Assembly: GCA_032622095.1 (NCBI GenBank)
Contig: CP136064.1
Span: 192,107,948-192,171,947 of the forward strand
From: Siphonodentalium dalli
Lineage: Eukaryota > Mollusca > Scaphopoda > Gadilida > Siphonodentaliidae
DNA: 64,000 nt
Direction: 5' to 3'
Made by a program: the position numbers and the translations under genes. Of this stretch, positions 1 through 13,200 are shown in pieces. Every line of letters begins with the position of its first letter. Positions within the stretch are counted from its first letter, which is position 1. The notes under the pieces are model-generated. The model was given only the letters and a program-made list of their open reading frames with translations, did no database searches and was not told the origin of the DNA.

Positions 1-933
1 AATCGATTGACAGAATCTACCATTGTAAAAGAATTTAATACCGAGGTATTTAAATTCTTTTAGAATTTGTATTTCTTGGCCCCGATAAGTGAATATTGGT
101 AAGTTCTTTGACAATTTGTTAGTAAAAATTACCATTTTCGTTTTAACTGTATTTACTTGGAGGTTCCATGCCTCGGCATAATCTGCGAATGCTGAAAGTG
201 CACGATGCATATTGTCCTCCGAGTCTGAGAGGATCACGGTATCGTCTGCGTATAATAAACACAATATATTTATAAAACATCCAATATGTTCAAAATATTT
301 CTCATCAAAATAGTTCAAGTTTGAGATTGCGCAGTCGCTCAGAAAACTTTGTATATCATTCACAAACAAAGAAAATAAAAGAGGTGACATTGGTTCACCT
401 TGAAATAAGCCAATCTGGCTAATAAAGAAGTCTGATTGCGAATTATTGTTTTTCACACATAATTTTATATTGTCGTACATGCTTCGTATTACCTGTAGTA
501 TCTTACCGTTTATATCTGCTTGCATAAGTTTCAACCATAGAGCATCTCTCCATACAGTATCAAATGCTTTGCGGAAGTCAATAAAAGTACAAAATATCTT
601 TCTTCCGCTCTGCAGGTATACGTTTATTAGAGCATGTAGAATAAATATATTATCTATTGTTGAGTGACCCTTACGAAAACCTGTCTGAATTTTATTTATC
701 AGGTCATTGTCTTCTGCAAATGACGATATTCGATTATTAATAACGGATGTAAAAAGTTTAGCAAAACAACTTAGAAGGGTGATTCCTCTATATGATTCCG
801 GTAAATTTGGGTCCCCGGATCCTTTGAGGATGGGTTTTATCATCCCAACAGCCCATTGTTTTGGAAAATGCCCACTACTCAAAATGAGATTAAAAAAGCG
901 GACATAAATGCTCATCATTTCAACAAATAAAGT
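1..933 (-). mobile_element. non-LTR retrotransposon reverse transcriptase, partial
   Basis: A reading frame free of stops runs on the minus strand from an in-frame TAA near 936 to the window edge (about 311 codons). It carries reverse-transcriptase blocks in order: YRGITLLSC near 795-770, GFRKGHSTIDNIF near 685-645, palm motif A FIDFRKAFDTVW near 600-560, the GLFQGEPMSPLLF block near 415-375, and the catalytic YADD near 255-240. This is the jockey/CR1/L2-like type of non-LTR polymerase, which copies its own RNA at a nicked target (family knowledge). The N-terminal endonuclease part is missing, so the copy is 5'-truncated; its left end lies outside. It sits in CA-B intron 4, about 210 bp past that exon's donor. 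The intact frame suggests a fairly young insertion. Confidence 0.88.
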
Positions 934-1145
934 TTAAAACAAATATTTTAGTCATTAATTTTGAAGCGCGGAAAAACTGAGGATTTAATTTGCCCAGTTT
1001 TTTTAATTTGACTAATAAAAGTTTCATTTGGCCACAATATTTTTCGGTCCAGCGCGAACACTGAAGGGCACGTAAAACTTAAAACGTCGAAAGAAAACAT
1101 AAGTGTAACTCTATCCGTGTGTTTACGAAAGTCACTGATACTCAC

Positions 1146-1238
1146 CTCAAAGAAGATGCCAACGACAGCGAGACCATTGGGTTTATCTGCCGCTTCACTG
1201 ATGCCACTGTACCCTTCTTTGTAATGGACAATGTGCAT
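1146..1238 (-). CDS. CA-B exon 4: third zinc ligand
   Basis: 93 bp, 31 codons, phase 0 on both sides, acceptor TCAATTCTAG and donor GTGAGT. MHIVHYKEGYSG carries the third zinc histidine; GLAVVGIFFE is the following strand. Length and phase are identical to the CA-A exon at 62931-62839. Confidence 0.93.
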
Positions 1239-4200
1239 CTAGAATTGACAACATGTACAATTTTTTATTGAATTTTATAAGCGCATAGCCACAGTGAACA
1301 CAACATACATAGAACATACATGGACGAACCACCAGAACGCATAGAAACAAGTTTTGTTACAACTCTTCGGGGATTACGGGAACATTATGTTGTTGTTTTT
1401 ATTGGGGAATTGTCTAATCTGTCGTAATACCTAATGTTTGCAAATTTGTGTAGTTCTTCACCAAAATATTAAAATAATATTTTCAGCCTAAACAAAGCAG
1501 GTGGACGCCCCTAAACACATTTCATTGCAAACTAGCAACGACAGACGGTCATAATGTAATATATCGTCAACAAATATACTTTAGTGGAGATAAAAATAGG
1601 AGTTTGAATATCAGTTTTGCTAATTTAATTTTTGAATATCTGTACAAAATAGAGTAGCGTTATCTCTCTTTGCTTGTGGCTTCCCGTTGATTTGATATTA
1701 GTCCAGGCGCTTGGTGTAACAATTGTGCAAAATGTGATACATGCATGAAACTTGGCACCTATATTCGTCATGCACTACTGATCATTTTCAGATATGGAGG
1801 CAATGGAAACGGGTCCTTCCTGTGCAACTTTTGCAAGGCAACTACCCGATATCGAATAAATGCACATATATGACTAATATTATTGCAGTGTTAACAAACT
1901 AAACTACGCCATGTATCATTTTATGGTGAAAACAATAATAATAGTTGTTGTTAGAGTGGATCTGACAGGAAAATTACCATATGTCTAACTTACAGGGGTG
2001 GTAACGGTTGCTAGGGACATACTAAAAATCGAAAATATACATACTACTGATATTATGGCAGTTTTAACAAATATCTACTACACCATGTAGGATGTAATAG
2101 TGAAACAATTATAATAGTTGTTAGTGTGGACCTGACTAAAAAAAATACCATATTATTTCTTACAGGGGTGCTATCAGTTGCTAGGGACATTACCCGAAAT
2201 CGAAGTAATGAAAATATGGCTGATATTAACGCAGTTAGTGGTATAAAACATCCACGGTCCAATATGACACAATAACGTTTTACGTTTTATTAATAGATAA
2301 TTAAATGGTGCAAATGAACCCATTAACAAGAGGTTCTGGTGGTCGGATATTGATTTGCAAAAGGGGGAATATAACACGTTTTGAAATTTTGTCAGGCTAG
2401 CAAAAATTCCAATGATCGTCTCTGATAGAGTTTGTGCATACGTTCGTTTCTTAAAAGCAGTTGACAATAAAGAGCGATCTCCATTATGATATGTTGTCCT
2501 CGATTTCAACGTAAAACTGTGATGTAGGTGTTCATGATACTAATGCCATACAAATGATGGTGATTGTGATTTTTCTATTGCTTAGTAAGTTGAAAAATAT
2601 CACTAGGAAAGTTTTAAAATATATTTTTTTTAAATCAAAATTAAAAATGAGCATGTCTTGCCCTTTAACAAAAGTGTCGTTATTGACACAATGTTTCACG
2701 TCAATATGCATAGATTTTATTACTACCGTGATAATGTTTTTGGCATTTTCCTCAATTTACGATAATCTTGTAAAAGTTGGTAAAACAGCATCGAAATACG
2801 TGAAAGGATAGCGACCCTGATGGAGTTTCAGATGTAATATATATGTCTACCTCCAGTGGGAAATGTTTGCCGTTAAGTGTATGTTCAGAGCCATCCTTAT
2901 CATTGAGACCCCAGTGAAAGTGAAACTGTCCAGCGAAATAATCTGCTCCAAGACCACCACCGCTGATTTTCGATTTATCTGGGATGTTAAGAACCACTGC
3001 AACAAGAATATGAAGTTATTGCAAACATTATTTAACCCTTTCTTTACTAAATTGATTCTCCCATTCAGCTATAAAAAATAATCATTGGAAGATCTATTAT
3101 TCATTTATAGGGGTGTTTATGAAAATGAGCAGACGACAGACAGATAAAGAGATAGTAGAATTTTGTATGTTGTTGATGTAACTGCGAGTCTGGAATCCTG
3201 AATTGACCTTTAATCCATATAACTGAACATCGCAATGGAATAACCAGTAACTAATTATAGAATTGTGAACTGGAAATGCCAGTTGCTGAAGCGCAAATGT
3301 CTCCTTTTTGTTTTATTATCTATATCAGTCAGGGGCGTGGCTGGGGGTCTCAGTTTCCAACTGTTGAACATTTCCAACCTAACGTCCCCTATACAGTTGC
3401 ACAATTTCCAACTGATTGCTATTTCAGTCTAAACAGTATACAGAAAGTTAGTCTAAGACCTGGCCTGAAATAGGCCAATTCTTCTCGGTACACAACATCA
3501 TGTGGTTGAACCTGGTTTTGGATACCGTGTGTCCTGTTACTCTTCTATGACGAACTTCACGCCCAGAATCGTGGGCGGGAGTTCTCTTGCTTGTATATCT
3601 TCGGATTAGATCAAATGGGAGCTTTCCGTATACGAACATAGACGACAGCCTTTCCCAAGCATGATGGTATAAAACATGCATGCATATATGTCAGCGGTCC
3701 GTTAAATGTCGAAGCAACACGATTTATTAGTAAACAAAGAATTGTTTTACAGAGAATATTCGATTTGTCGCGCTATCAGAAAATGTATGTAAACAATACA
3801 TTAAACAATCGTACCATATCTATAACTTTCTCTATCACTGTAAATGATATATCATTTTGAAGACAGACTAATCGCGGACATCATGTCTGATGATTAGTCA
3901 CATCCAGGGGTTTATGTGAATGCCCGGGCTCCACATGTACACATAGTACGTCTTTTGGATGAAAGTCCGGTATAGAAGAGCAACGGAGCGGGACTCGGTC
4001 CAAAACAGCATCACCCCAACCGATGTTGTGTCAGTCATGCCTTTCACTTTAGTACCATGATGGAGTTGAGGCTCTGTATATAACAAGCCTGAGTTTAGTG
4101 TGCCTGTCGTTTGCAGAATGATTCCCCCAGAGGGTGAATTTAGTGACGCTAGCATCACTAAATTCATCATCTGGGGACCTCATTCTGCTTAGGCCTCATC

Positions 4201-7200
4201 TTCTCTGGACAGTTTCTTTATTATCAAATTCTATAGAAACTTTATCACATAGATTCTCTTTCCTTTTTAGTTCAGTTTCTCTATATCCCTAAATTAGCAG
4301 ACCACACATTGCATAATGGAGGTTTCCAATGGGTGTACATCACAATATTCACCATTTGGGAAGTTCAATCTGAGTCTATGTCTCCCACAGCAGATGAGGC
4401 CATGCAGAATGAGGTCCCACATAGGGTGAATTTGGTGAAGCTAGCACGCTGTGCGGGATATCATCACTAAATTCACCCTCTGTGGAACTCATTCTGCAAA
4501 TGATAGGCACACTAAACTCAGGCTTTGTATATAACTACCTACCCGTGTGTCCGTTGTTTACGAGAGTCAGTTTCATGGCCTTGATCTTCTCGTATTCAGA
4601 TAGGTCCAGATGGCCAAGTGATCTGCTTTCTATAGCATAATTCGTAAGTATATTGATGGGCGATTGGTGTTTGCCACAACAATGCCCGTAGTGTTCACAC
4701 CAGTGGTCTGGGTCTGCAATAGAGGCAACATGTGGCCATGACTGTTACAGTGACGAGGAACGCTCCGCTGTGGCGATCGAACAATCACAGATAATAAAGT
4801 AGTTATTTTCATAAAATATTTTTTTCATATTGGCATCATGCAATGTCATTCTTGTATATGAATTATACGCAGCGAATCTCGCTGGCTTATCGTCCCGAAT
4901 TAAGGAGTAATTATATTCAAAATTGATTGCAGTTCAGTGTCTTCTGAAATGTATCTGGGGTCAATGTACTAGCGCCCACACCAACACAGCTGTTGATGTG
5001 TGGTTCTATGCATAGACACTGTTGTGCGAAGATTAAAATAATATAATTCATATACTTCCGTTGCAGAAGACACGGGTAGTAAATCACTAATATATTAATA
5101 TCCCATCTTGACTTCTGCATAATGTTAGCCCAGTGGATACAATAGTCGAATGCTTATGGGTAACCAATTCATCTATGTTAAAGTTCCAGTCTAAGTGAAC
5201 CTCGAGCCACTTAAATTATTACGGTTTTCCCCATTTTGCTTTCAAAATCGCATGGGGCTTAAACGATTTTCTGGCACAATTGATATTAGCCGTTCGGCCA
5301 AACGTATGTGTAACTTGTGTTTCCATTGCTAACGGAGGTCACATGACTCGCGTGATCATTTGGCCTTTACGTACACAGTCAATCCGTTTATAGGTTTTGT
5401 GTCCAACGTGTAGCATACGAAAATTATCCAATCTGCTGATAGCCGAATGAGCGATCAACGCTGTGCGGGCAGAGAATCTTAATTTGCTTGAATCCAATGG
5501 TCCTTTCCACAACTGTCAATCAAATAATTATTAGCAGATATTTTCGACCAATCAGCGACTGAGCCGGTCTTTGGCTGCATACAAATTATGACGCCATATT
5601 TCTTCACCCTAATTTGAATATCCATGCATATATTCAGTGTTAAATTGGCTATATTCAAACAACATTTCTGTTTTTAAATCATAATGTACTGAAATTCCTA
5701 TTTGCGCCATGATGTTGCAAACGTATCCATGGTTATAACTTATAACACATATTTTCATTTTGCATGACACTTGTCATAATTTTCACAATTAAAGGCGAAA
5801 AGAATGTATGTTCTCCGGTGTATGGATATATATATAAAAGAATAGGATCTGTCTGTTCGCGATTTTTTCTCCCAGACCCCTGGAACGATTTCAACCAAAT
5901 GTGGTGCGATTACTCGGGGTTCCTTGGAGGATATTATAACGGCGTTTGTTTGTTTTTTGTTTTTTTTTAATTAAATTTTATTTAATTTTTGTGTTAAATG
6001 TTAAACTGAGTCAGCAGTTCAATCTAAAACATATAATAATAATTAAAATAAATTTTATTTAAAAAAAAATTAATTTAAACTTAAAATTTAAAATTTTAAA
6101 TGTAAGCAATGCGCACCTAGGAGACAATTTCAGCTAGTTATAACATAAGAGCAAGCGTGGCTTATTGTCAGTTGGTGGTACTACTGCTATGGGTATGGCC
6201 TAGCTGTGTGGATAGCTCAATTGGGTGCATTGATTGTCGCATTGTGGCCGATTGTTCTCGCCACCGACTATTATTTATCACAAGTTTCGACAGGCGTTTG
6301 CCGATATCTAAACTGCCGTCGATTTGGCGCCGTAAAATCACATGACTGTCCCCATCACGTGAATCTCCGTAGCAATACCATAGTTACACACGTTACAAGT
6401 TACATGTACGTGTGGCTGAACCTGGCTATTTACTACCTCTTCACTTGTAAATCAAGAACTGCAAAGAACTGGTCAGTTAACTGTACGACGTTTCTCCTTC
6501 TATCAAGAGAGTGGACTTTATTAAATTCAATTGCTGTAGCGGTATATAGACTATATACCTGTTGGTTTGCTTATTGATATGTATTTTAAGTACATTTTCA
6601 TAATTTTATTTTGGATATATATGTTGAGATGCTTCCAAGACATGTCCATTCAGTCAGCATTTAGTTTATTCGGGTATCCCTGAACCAGGGATGTGGCTAG
6701 AGGGTCTCCGTTGGGGGGTGTCCACCTTGGGAAATTCCAATTGCACCCCCCCCCCCCCTTGAATCAGAATCAGACACCAAACCACAACTTTTGCATAATT
6801 CCATTTGCACACCCCCCCCCCCCTTGAATCAGAATCACAGACCAAACACAAGTTTTGCATAATTCCATTTGCACCCCCCTTGCACATCAGTCCTCAGGCC
6901 TAATATCCTATGTATTCATAAACTATGGTGTTCTATATGCCCGGTATAAGAAAATTCAGATACTTTAACCTGAGAATTGCATAAATCCTAACATCTAGTA
7001 GCCTACTCCAGACAAATGCACACGGCTACGGGTAAGAGACCAGGACATTGTGTCCGTCCATGTTTGTTCAGCCCGGTGTGAGAAAATTTGGGAAACTATA
7101 CAAGAAAATCGCAAATCCTAGCATCTAGAATGGCCTCAACTGAAGCTTCCCTAGTGTTGGAAATTTCAAACCTCATACTCCCTCTTAGGTTGGAAAATTC

Positions 7201-10200
7201 TCCAACTGATGACCATTTCAGTCCACAAGTTTGACGGAATGTACTAAACTATTGTTTTGTTAAACTAATTAGCAGTTTTGTATTGGTCACGGGGACCATG
7301 GTTCGGCCCGGTGTTCGAAAATTTTGAAATCTGAACAAGAAAATCGCAAAATCCTAGCATCTAGACTAGCCTCAAGTCTTCTTAGAGTTGGAAATTTCAA
7401 ACCTGACACCGCCCCCCCCCCCCCACTTAGGTTGGAAAATTTCCAAATGATGACAATTCCAATGACAATGTTGACCAAATGTATGACAATATTGTTTTCT
7501 TAAATTTAGTAGCAGTTTTGACTAGCCACGGGGGAGGACCAGGACACAAGCTTTCCAGGTGTTGGAAATTTCCAACCTGTCACCCCCCTAATGTTGGAAA
7601 ATTTCCAACTGATGACCATTCCAACTAATGTTTTGGCAGGTATGAAATTTCCAACTGTTGAAAATTTTGACCAAAGTTGGGGGGGGTGGGGGTGAGACAC
7701 CCCCACACCCCATCTAGCCACATCCCTGCCCTGAACATACATGTAGTATGATATGTTGACAATCGTTGGTTTTATGAAAGCTTCATATTCACGATTAACA
7801 TCTTTAACTTTCTATGACGGGAGGTGGTGCAGCATTAAAGATCCGGTGCCAGTGCACTCTCTCACATCGAAGTGAGTATTCATTCATCACAATAACTCAA
7901 TAAAAAACCATAGCGAATGTCCTATGTATCATTATTCGCTATAGCTCATTATGCATCCCGTCCCTCTAAAATCCGACTGTTGAGAATATATAAGCGTTCA
8001 GTTAACTTTGATCACCAGTTTTTGAGGTCGTGGCATTTGAACGCCAAAAATCTTCTAAAGTAGATCTGTATTTGTTTTTTGTTTTTTTTGCAATATCCGA
8101 GATAAGTTTTTGATATTCCCCAGTGTTGGTCAATTGATTATATTATTGGTAAATATATCAGAAACGAAGGAATTGGCAGGCGTGATACATTGCCGCCTTT
8201 TTGCAGCAACTTATGGTTCCCGGCCATATATACGATAACAGACACAGGGCTTGTATTGCGATCCGCCCCCCCCCCCCCCCCACCACCACCACCACACCCA
8301 GCCACTTGCACCGTATGCACCGTCTCTATATACGTGCTTGGTATAATTATGATTCTACTCACCGATAACGTTGTCGTAATATCCCCACGCTGAAAAATAG
8401 GCATGCAGTTGTTAACTCACACGTGTACATACACATATATACATGCACATTCTTGTGCCAATATCGTTAAAAATGCTCTATCTGTTTGCGTGACTTCAAT
8501 CAACAACAAAAAGATGTCTACAAAACCCACGAGAGAATCATCTGACACCAAGCCCGAGTTTAGTGTGCCTGTCATTTGCAGAATGAGGTCCCCAAAGGGT
8601 GAATTTAATGACGCTATCCCGCATAGTGGGCTAGCATAACTAAATTCACCCTCTGGGGACCTCATTCTGCTCAGGCCTCATCTTCTCTTGAAAGTTTCTT
8701 TATTGTCAAATTTCTATAGAAACTTCTTCTATTCTATTTATTTTTTAGTTTAGTTTCCCTATATCTCAAATTGGCAGACGACACATAGCATAATCGAGGT
8801 TCCCGATGGGTGTACATCACAATATTCACCATTTTGGGAACTTCAATCTGAGTCTATGTTTCCCATAGCAGGGACGTGGGAAACGGGGGGCCGCAGGGGC
8901 CTTGGCCCCTCCAACACAAAGTGGGGGTGGGCCTTGCCCCCCCCCCCCCCAACAAAATATAAAACAAGTAGGCTATATCATTGATACTTCTATGCTGAAA
9001 CAGGTAGTCTGTGTCTATGCCACAAGATTCTCACATTTATCATCAACAACCTGTGTTCTGACATGGTTCCCATGCACAGGGGTATGGTTTAACCACAAAA
9101 ATGTCTATGCCAGTAGCATATGGGTCCAGTAACAAGATTTTACTGCCTAATGACAAGACACACTTAATAACACACTTATCACTTCTCACAATTCACAATG
9201 TCATGCAAACTATTAAACGTATCCGGTGTGCCTGATAACTCACCACATGAATCTGTCTTTGAATTATTTGAAAGTTAACTGTATGAGCAACTAGCGGTTG
9301 GGGGTACCATTATAGAGTCATTATAATGATTAGGTGTCTTGACTGCCAAGTTTTATTGTTTCACTGGTTTGTGTTATCATACAAGTACAAACGTTTAGGT
9401 TTTTTATGGGGTAATAAATTAAAACTTCCCATATGGTGCTGGCCTTTGCTCCCCATAAGCCTTCATGTTACAGTGCTCTCTCAGAAATCATTGTGTTAGC
9501 TCACAACCGGTATCTAATTTGTCCAAAGCTTCAAAACTAAATCAACACCAAGATTTCCAAGATTAATTCAATACGAAATTATTTCAAGAGTAAAGACGGA
9601 AACCAGACCATCGAAGGTAAGCTATGCTTCATCACAGCTAGTACTTTGGCACTGCTTAAATGTCATCCTGGTGATGGCGAATCTACCTGCTTTATCGATA
9701 CCATCTTTCGCCCAATTTTCTTACAGGAAGTGATCCGAATAATTTGCATTATCACGAAAGGTAAATCATGTATTGTGAACGAAAAACTCACAAATTCAGG
9801 CTTAGCTATATGTGTACTATAGTTCACCGTTGTGATTTTTAATAGTGGGACTGACATGGTAAACACGCGCAGCTAGCTACTATCATTAACTAACTAACTA
9901 ACTTATTGTCTCCAAATCGGATTCACTTATTCACTTAAGACCAGAATGCAAGTCACTCTCTCTACCCAATTATTTCACTTATAACAAACTACTGTGTATG
10001 TATTTTGCTTCTAATATAGATATTAAGTACTGTTACGAATGGTGATATATTACACTAGCCGATGAGCCCGACGTTGTCCGCGCTATTCAAAAAAAAAAAT
10101 TCAAGTCGATAGCTCTACCCAGCCCGACGTTGTCCGGGCTATTCAAAAACCAAATTTCAAGTCGATAGCTCTACCCGTTTCCGAGATCTGGTCTGCGCAT

Positions 10201-13200
10201 GCGCGAAGTTGGCGTCGCACGGGCTCGGCGACCCGATAAAATTCGTATACGGGGCAAGATACATTCACATAGCAAATTTCAAGTCGATAGCTCCACCCGT
10301 TTCCGAGATCTGGTCTGCGCATGCGCGAAGCTGGCGTCGCAAGGGCTCGGCGACAATATAAAATTCGTATCCGGGGCAAGATATATTCACATACCAAATT
10401 TCAAGTCGATAGCTCCACCCGTTTCCGAGATCTCGTCTGCGCATGCGCGAAGCTGGCATCGCACGGGCTCGGCGACCCGATAAAATTCGTATCCGGCCAT
10501 TCCGGGGCAAGATACATTCACATAGCAAATTTTTTTTCCGGATCGGTCGAGAATCGTAGATTTGTATAAATGACAGACAAACAAACATACATACAGACAG
10601 ACAAACAGAGGTCTTCAAAATATATATGAGACTATTCACATAGCAAATTTCAAGTCGATAGCTCCACCCGTTTCCAAATTTCAAGTCGATAACTCCACCC
10701 GTTTCCGAGATCTCGTCTGCGCATGTGCGAAGCTGGCGTCGCACGGGCTCGGCGACCCGATAAAATTCGTATCCGGGGCAAGATACATTCACATAGCAAA
10801 TTTCAAGTCGATAGCTCCACCCGTTTCCGATATCTCGTCTGCGCATGCGCGAAGCGGGCGCCGCACGGGCTCGCCAATACGACAACGTCCACCGCCTGGT
10901 CAAACTACACACACGTACCAAGTTTCGTCCCGATCGGTCGAGAATCGTAGATTTGTATAAATGACAGACAAACAAACATACAGACATACAAACAGAGGTC
11001 TTCAAAATATATATGAGATATCTTTCCAGATAACACACAGACAAAGATAAATCACGGGGAGTTGTCTGCCAATGCACACAGAGATGAGATACAATCTTCC
11101 ACTTCGTCAGAAGGTCCATGTAATATTAGAGACCTTTCGCAAAACTCACGTTTACGATTACGGATACGGATAGGGTACTACGTCACCAACCTTTGTGTAC
11201 TTTCTAATCGTTCTCGTAGTTTACTATCCGTAATAACGGTTACGATTTCATGGTTTCTGATAAGCTCAAATAACACCTGAAATTTATTTTCTGCAATATA
11301 TCACTTTACTCCGTTCGAGACTGTATATGTATATCAGGTAAACCATCCAGTTGTATTGAGCTACGACCTCGATATGCTGTTTAGATTGTCAATCACTGTA
11401 CTCGTCGTCGTGAATCACGAGCTTCCCGCGAAAGAAGATCGCTATTCACAACGGATAGCCATCGCTGGCTGCGACAGAAAACTTTACAGTAAGAGGAGTG
11501 CACTATGAAACCAGTCGCCAAAAATACAGTATATAGTGTGCGATGCATGAGGAGTTTTGAGTGATTATTATGTGCAAGATAGTACACAATATATAGTGTA
11601 ATTCAACAGTTATTTAATTCAACAACCCATGCATGGTGGTGTCCTGAAGTGTGCAGTTATAAAATGCCACAGGAGAGCCTAAAGAATGGCATAACCCTAT
11701 TAATGAATAGTGAACGCTTTTGTGTTCTCTTCCCGTTCCCGAATTGAATAGTTCATTCAATTTAATAATATTCGGTTTTCGGTAGAAGTTGGGTTTTATA
11801 TCTCTCTCGTAGAGTCTGTAATGCAGGGCATTTAAAATTACATGGAATTCATAACCAATTTTAAAATTACATGTAATTCATAACCGAGTTCTAAGTTACA
11901 TAAAGTACTCTGTATGAGTAATCTGAACCTACCCTGGATCCCGATTCAACTGGTAAGTAGTGATTTCTGCTCCTGAACCGTAACTAAAAGAATATTTGGC
12001 ATCACAGAGCTCAGCAGTCTCTGTCAGTTTTGTTCTTTGCATTTATTTTTAATTTTAAAAACACGCACAAATGCGGCATTTGAAGGTACTCAATCCGATT
12101 AGATGTCCCCCATATCATCAGATTCCAACAACAATTTGTTTTAAATGCCGCTTCTGTTATTAGAATCGAGTAATTGCTCAAAATTAATGCTATATTAAAA
12201 CTGTATTATAAAATTGCCCAAAACCCGGCAAAACCTGTTATTTATCAACATTTTGTTCAACGAAATTTTGCCGGTTTGTCAAATATCTGACAAAAAAAGC
12301 AACTTGATGCACATCGCTTCTATCATGTCGACTTTGTTTCGATTTGGTAGTAACAAATTAGAAGTGATGCACATCAGCGAGCTCACCAACCTTATGTCGG
12401 ATTTCATGAACCCAAAGAGGTGAAGCCGAAATCGCATTGAAATCAAATCGCGGTCTTGAAGGGGCTTGAACGATGGCGTCGTGGTTGATGTGAGGTCCAA
12501 ATTCAGGAACCCCTCTTCCCCATCAGCATAACGTCTATCTGGTCATCCACACTAACAACGAACTGAATTTCCACCACATATATGACCTGGCATTTATTTC
12601 GGCCAATTTGGCCGGTTACTTCATGTGACTTTTTCATCTGACGTGTGTGTCGGATAATTGATCTGGAGGATTTATGTAAATGTTAGCCCAAACTACATTT
12701 CCAAGTAACGATGGTTTTGTTGTTTATTTTGAGGAATAATACCGCGTCAGATGAATTCAGCCCAAATATGTTAACAGTTGTCGTGTCAAACATTCGGCAG
12801 TAGGTTAGCGTTATTTAGTATTTGTGGATGTCCTTTAACATGGGGAAAATAGACTACTGCGCTTGAACGAGCATGTGAATTTGTCGTTTTTAATGTACAG
12901 TAACTTGATAATCAATAACAGAGGCATTCTCTGTCAAATAAGGTCGCTCTATTTACGGTATTAATTGCGGAACTTTCTAAAGTAAACTACGCGTAAACGG
13001 ATACATACGGTAAATTATAGAATGTGCCGGAATCGGCCTAATCGCCCCATGGCCAACTCGCCCAGTCGACGTGTGTCAATTCGGTACCTACTATAACATG
13101 TACCCGAGTCCGATTCGGAATAAAAGATGTATACGGGTGTTATATAGCGTTTGGTCCGTTGTTTCTCAATGAATATTATTGAAATTTTGTGTATATGTCC

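Noticed and set aside
8138-8404. Poly-Gly / poly-Pro open frames on both strands
   Set aside because: Caused by a C homopolymer and ACC repeats; no supporting gene structure.
10151-10900. Regular repeats resembling a CRISPR array
   Set aside because: Units of about 120 bp abut with no unique spacers, in a eukaryotic intron; it is a minisatellite-like RTE repeat.
10265-11119. 284-codon open frame on the minus strand, the longest uninterrupted plain frame outside the Polinton
   Set aside because: It is built from the 120-bp repeat units and their tails (repeated GNGWSYRLEI peptides); the opposite strand is similarly open. A repeat artefact, not a gene.
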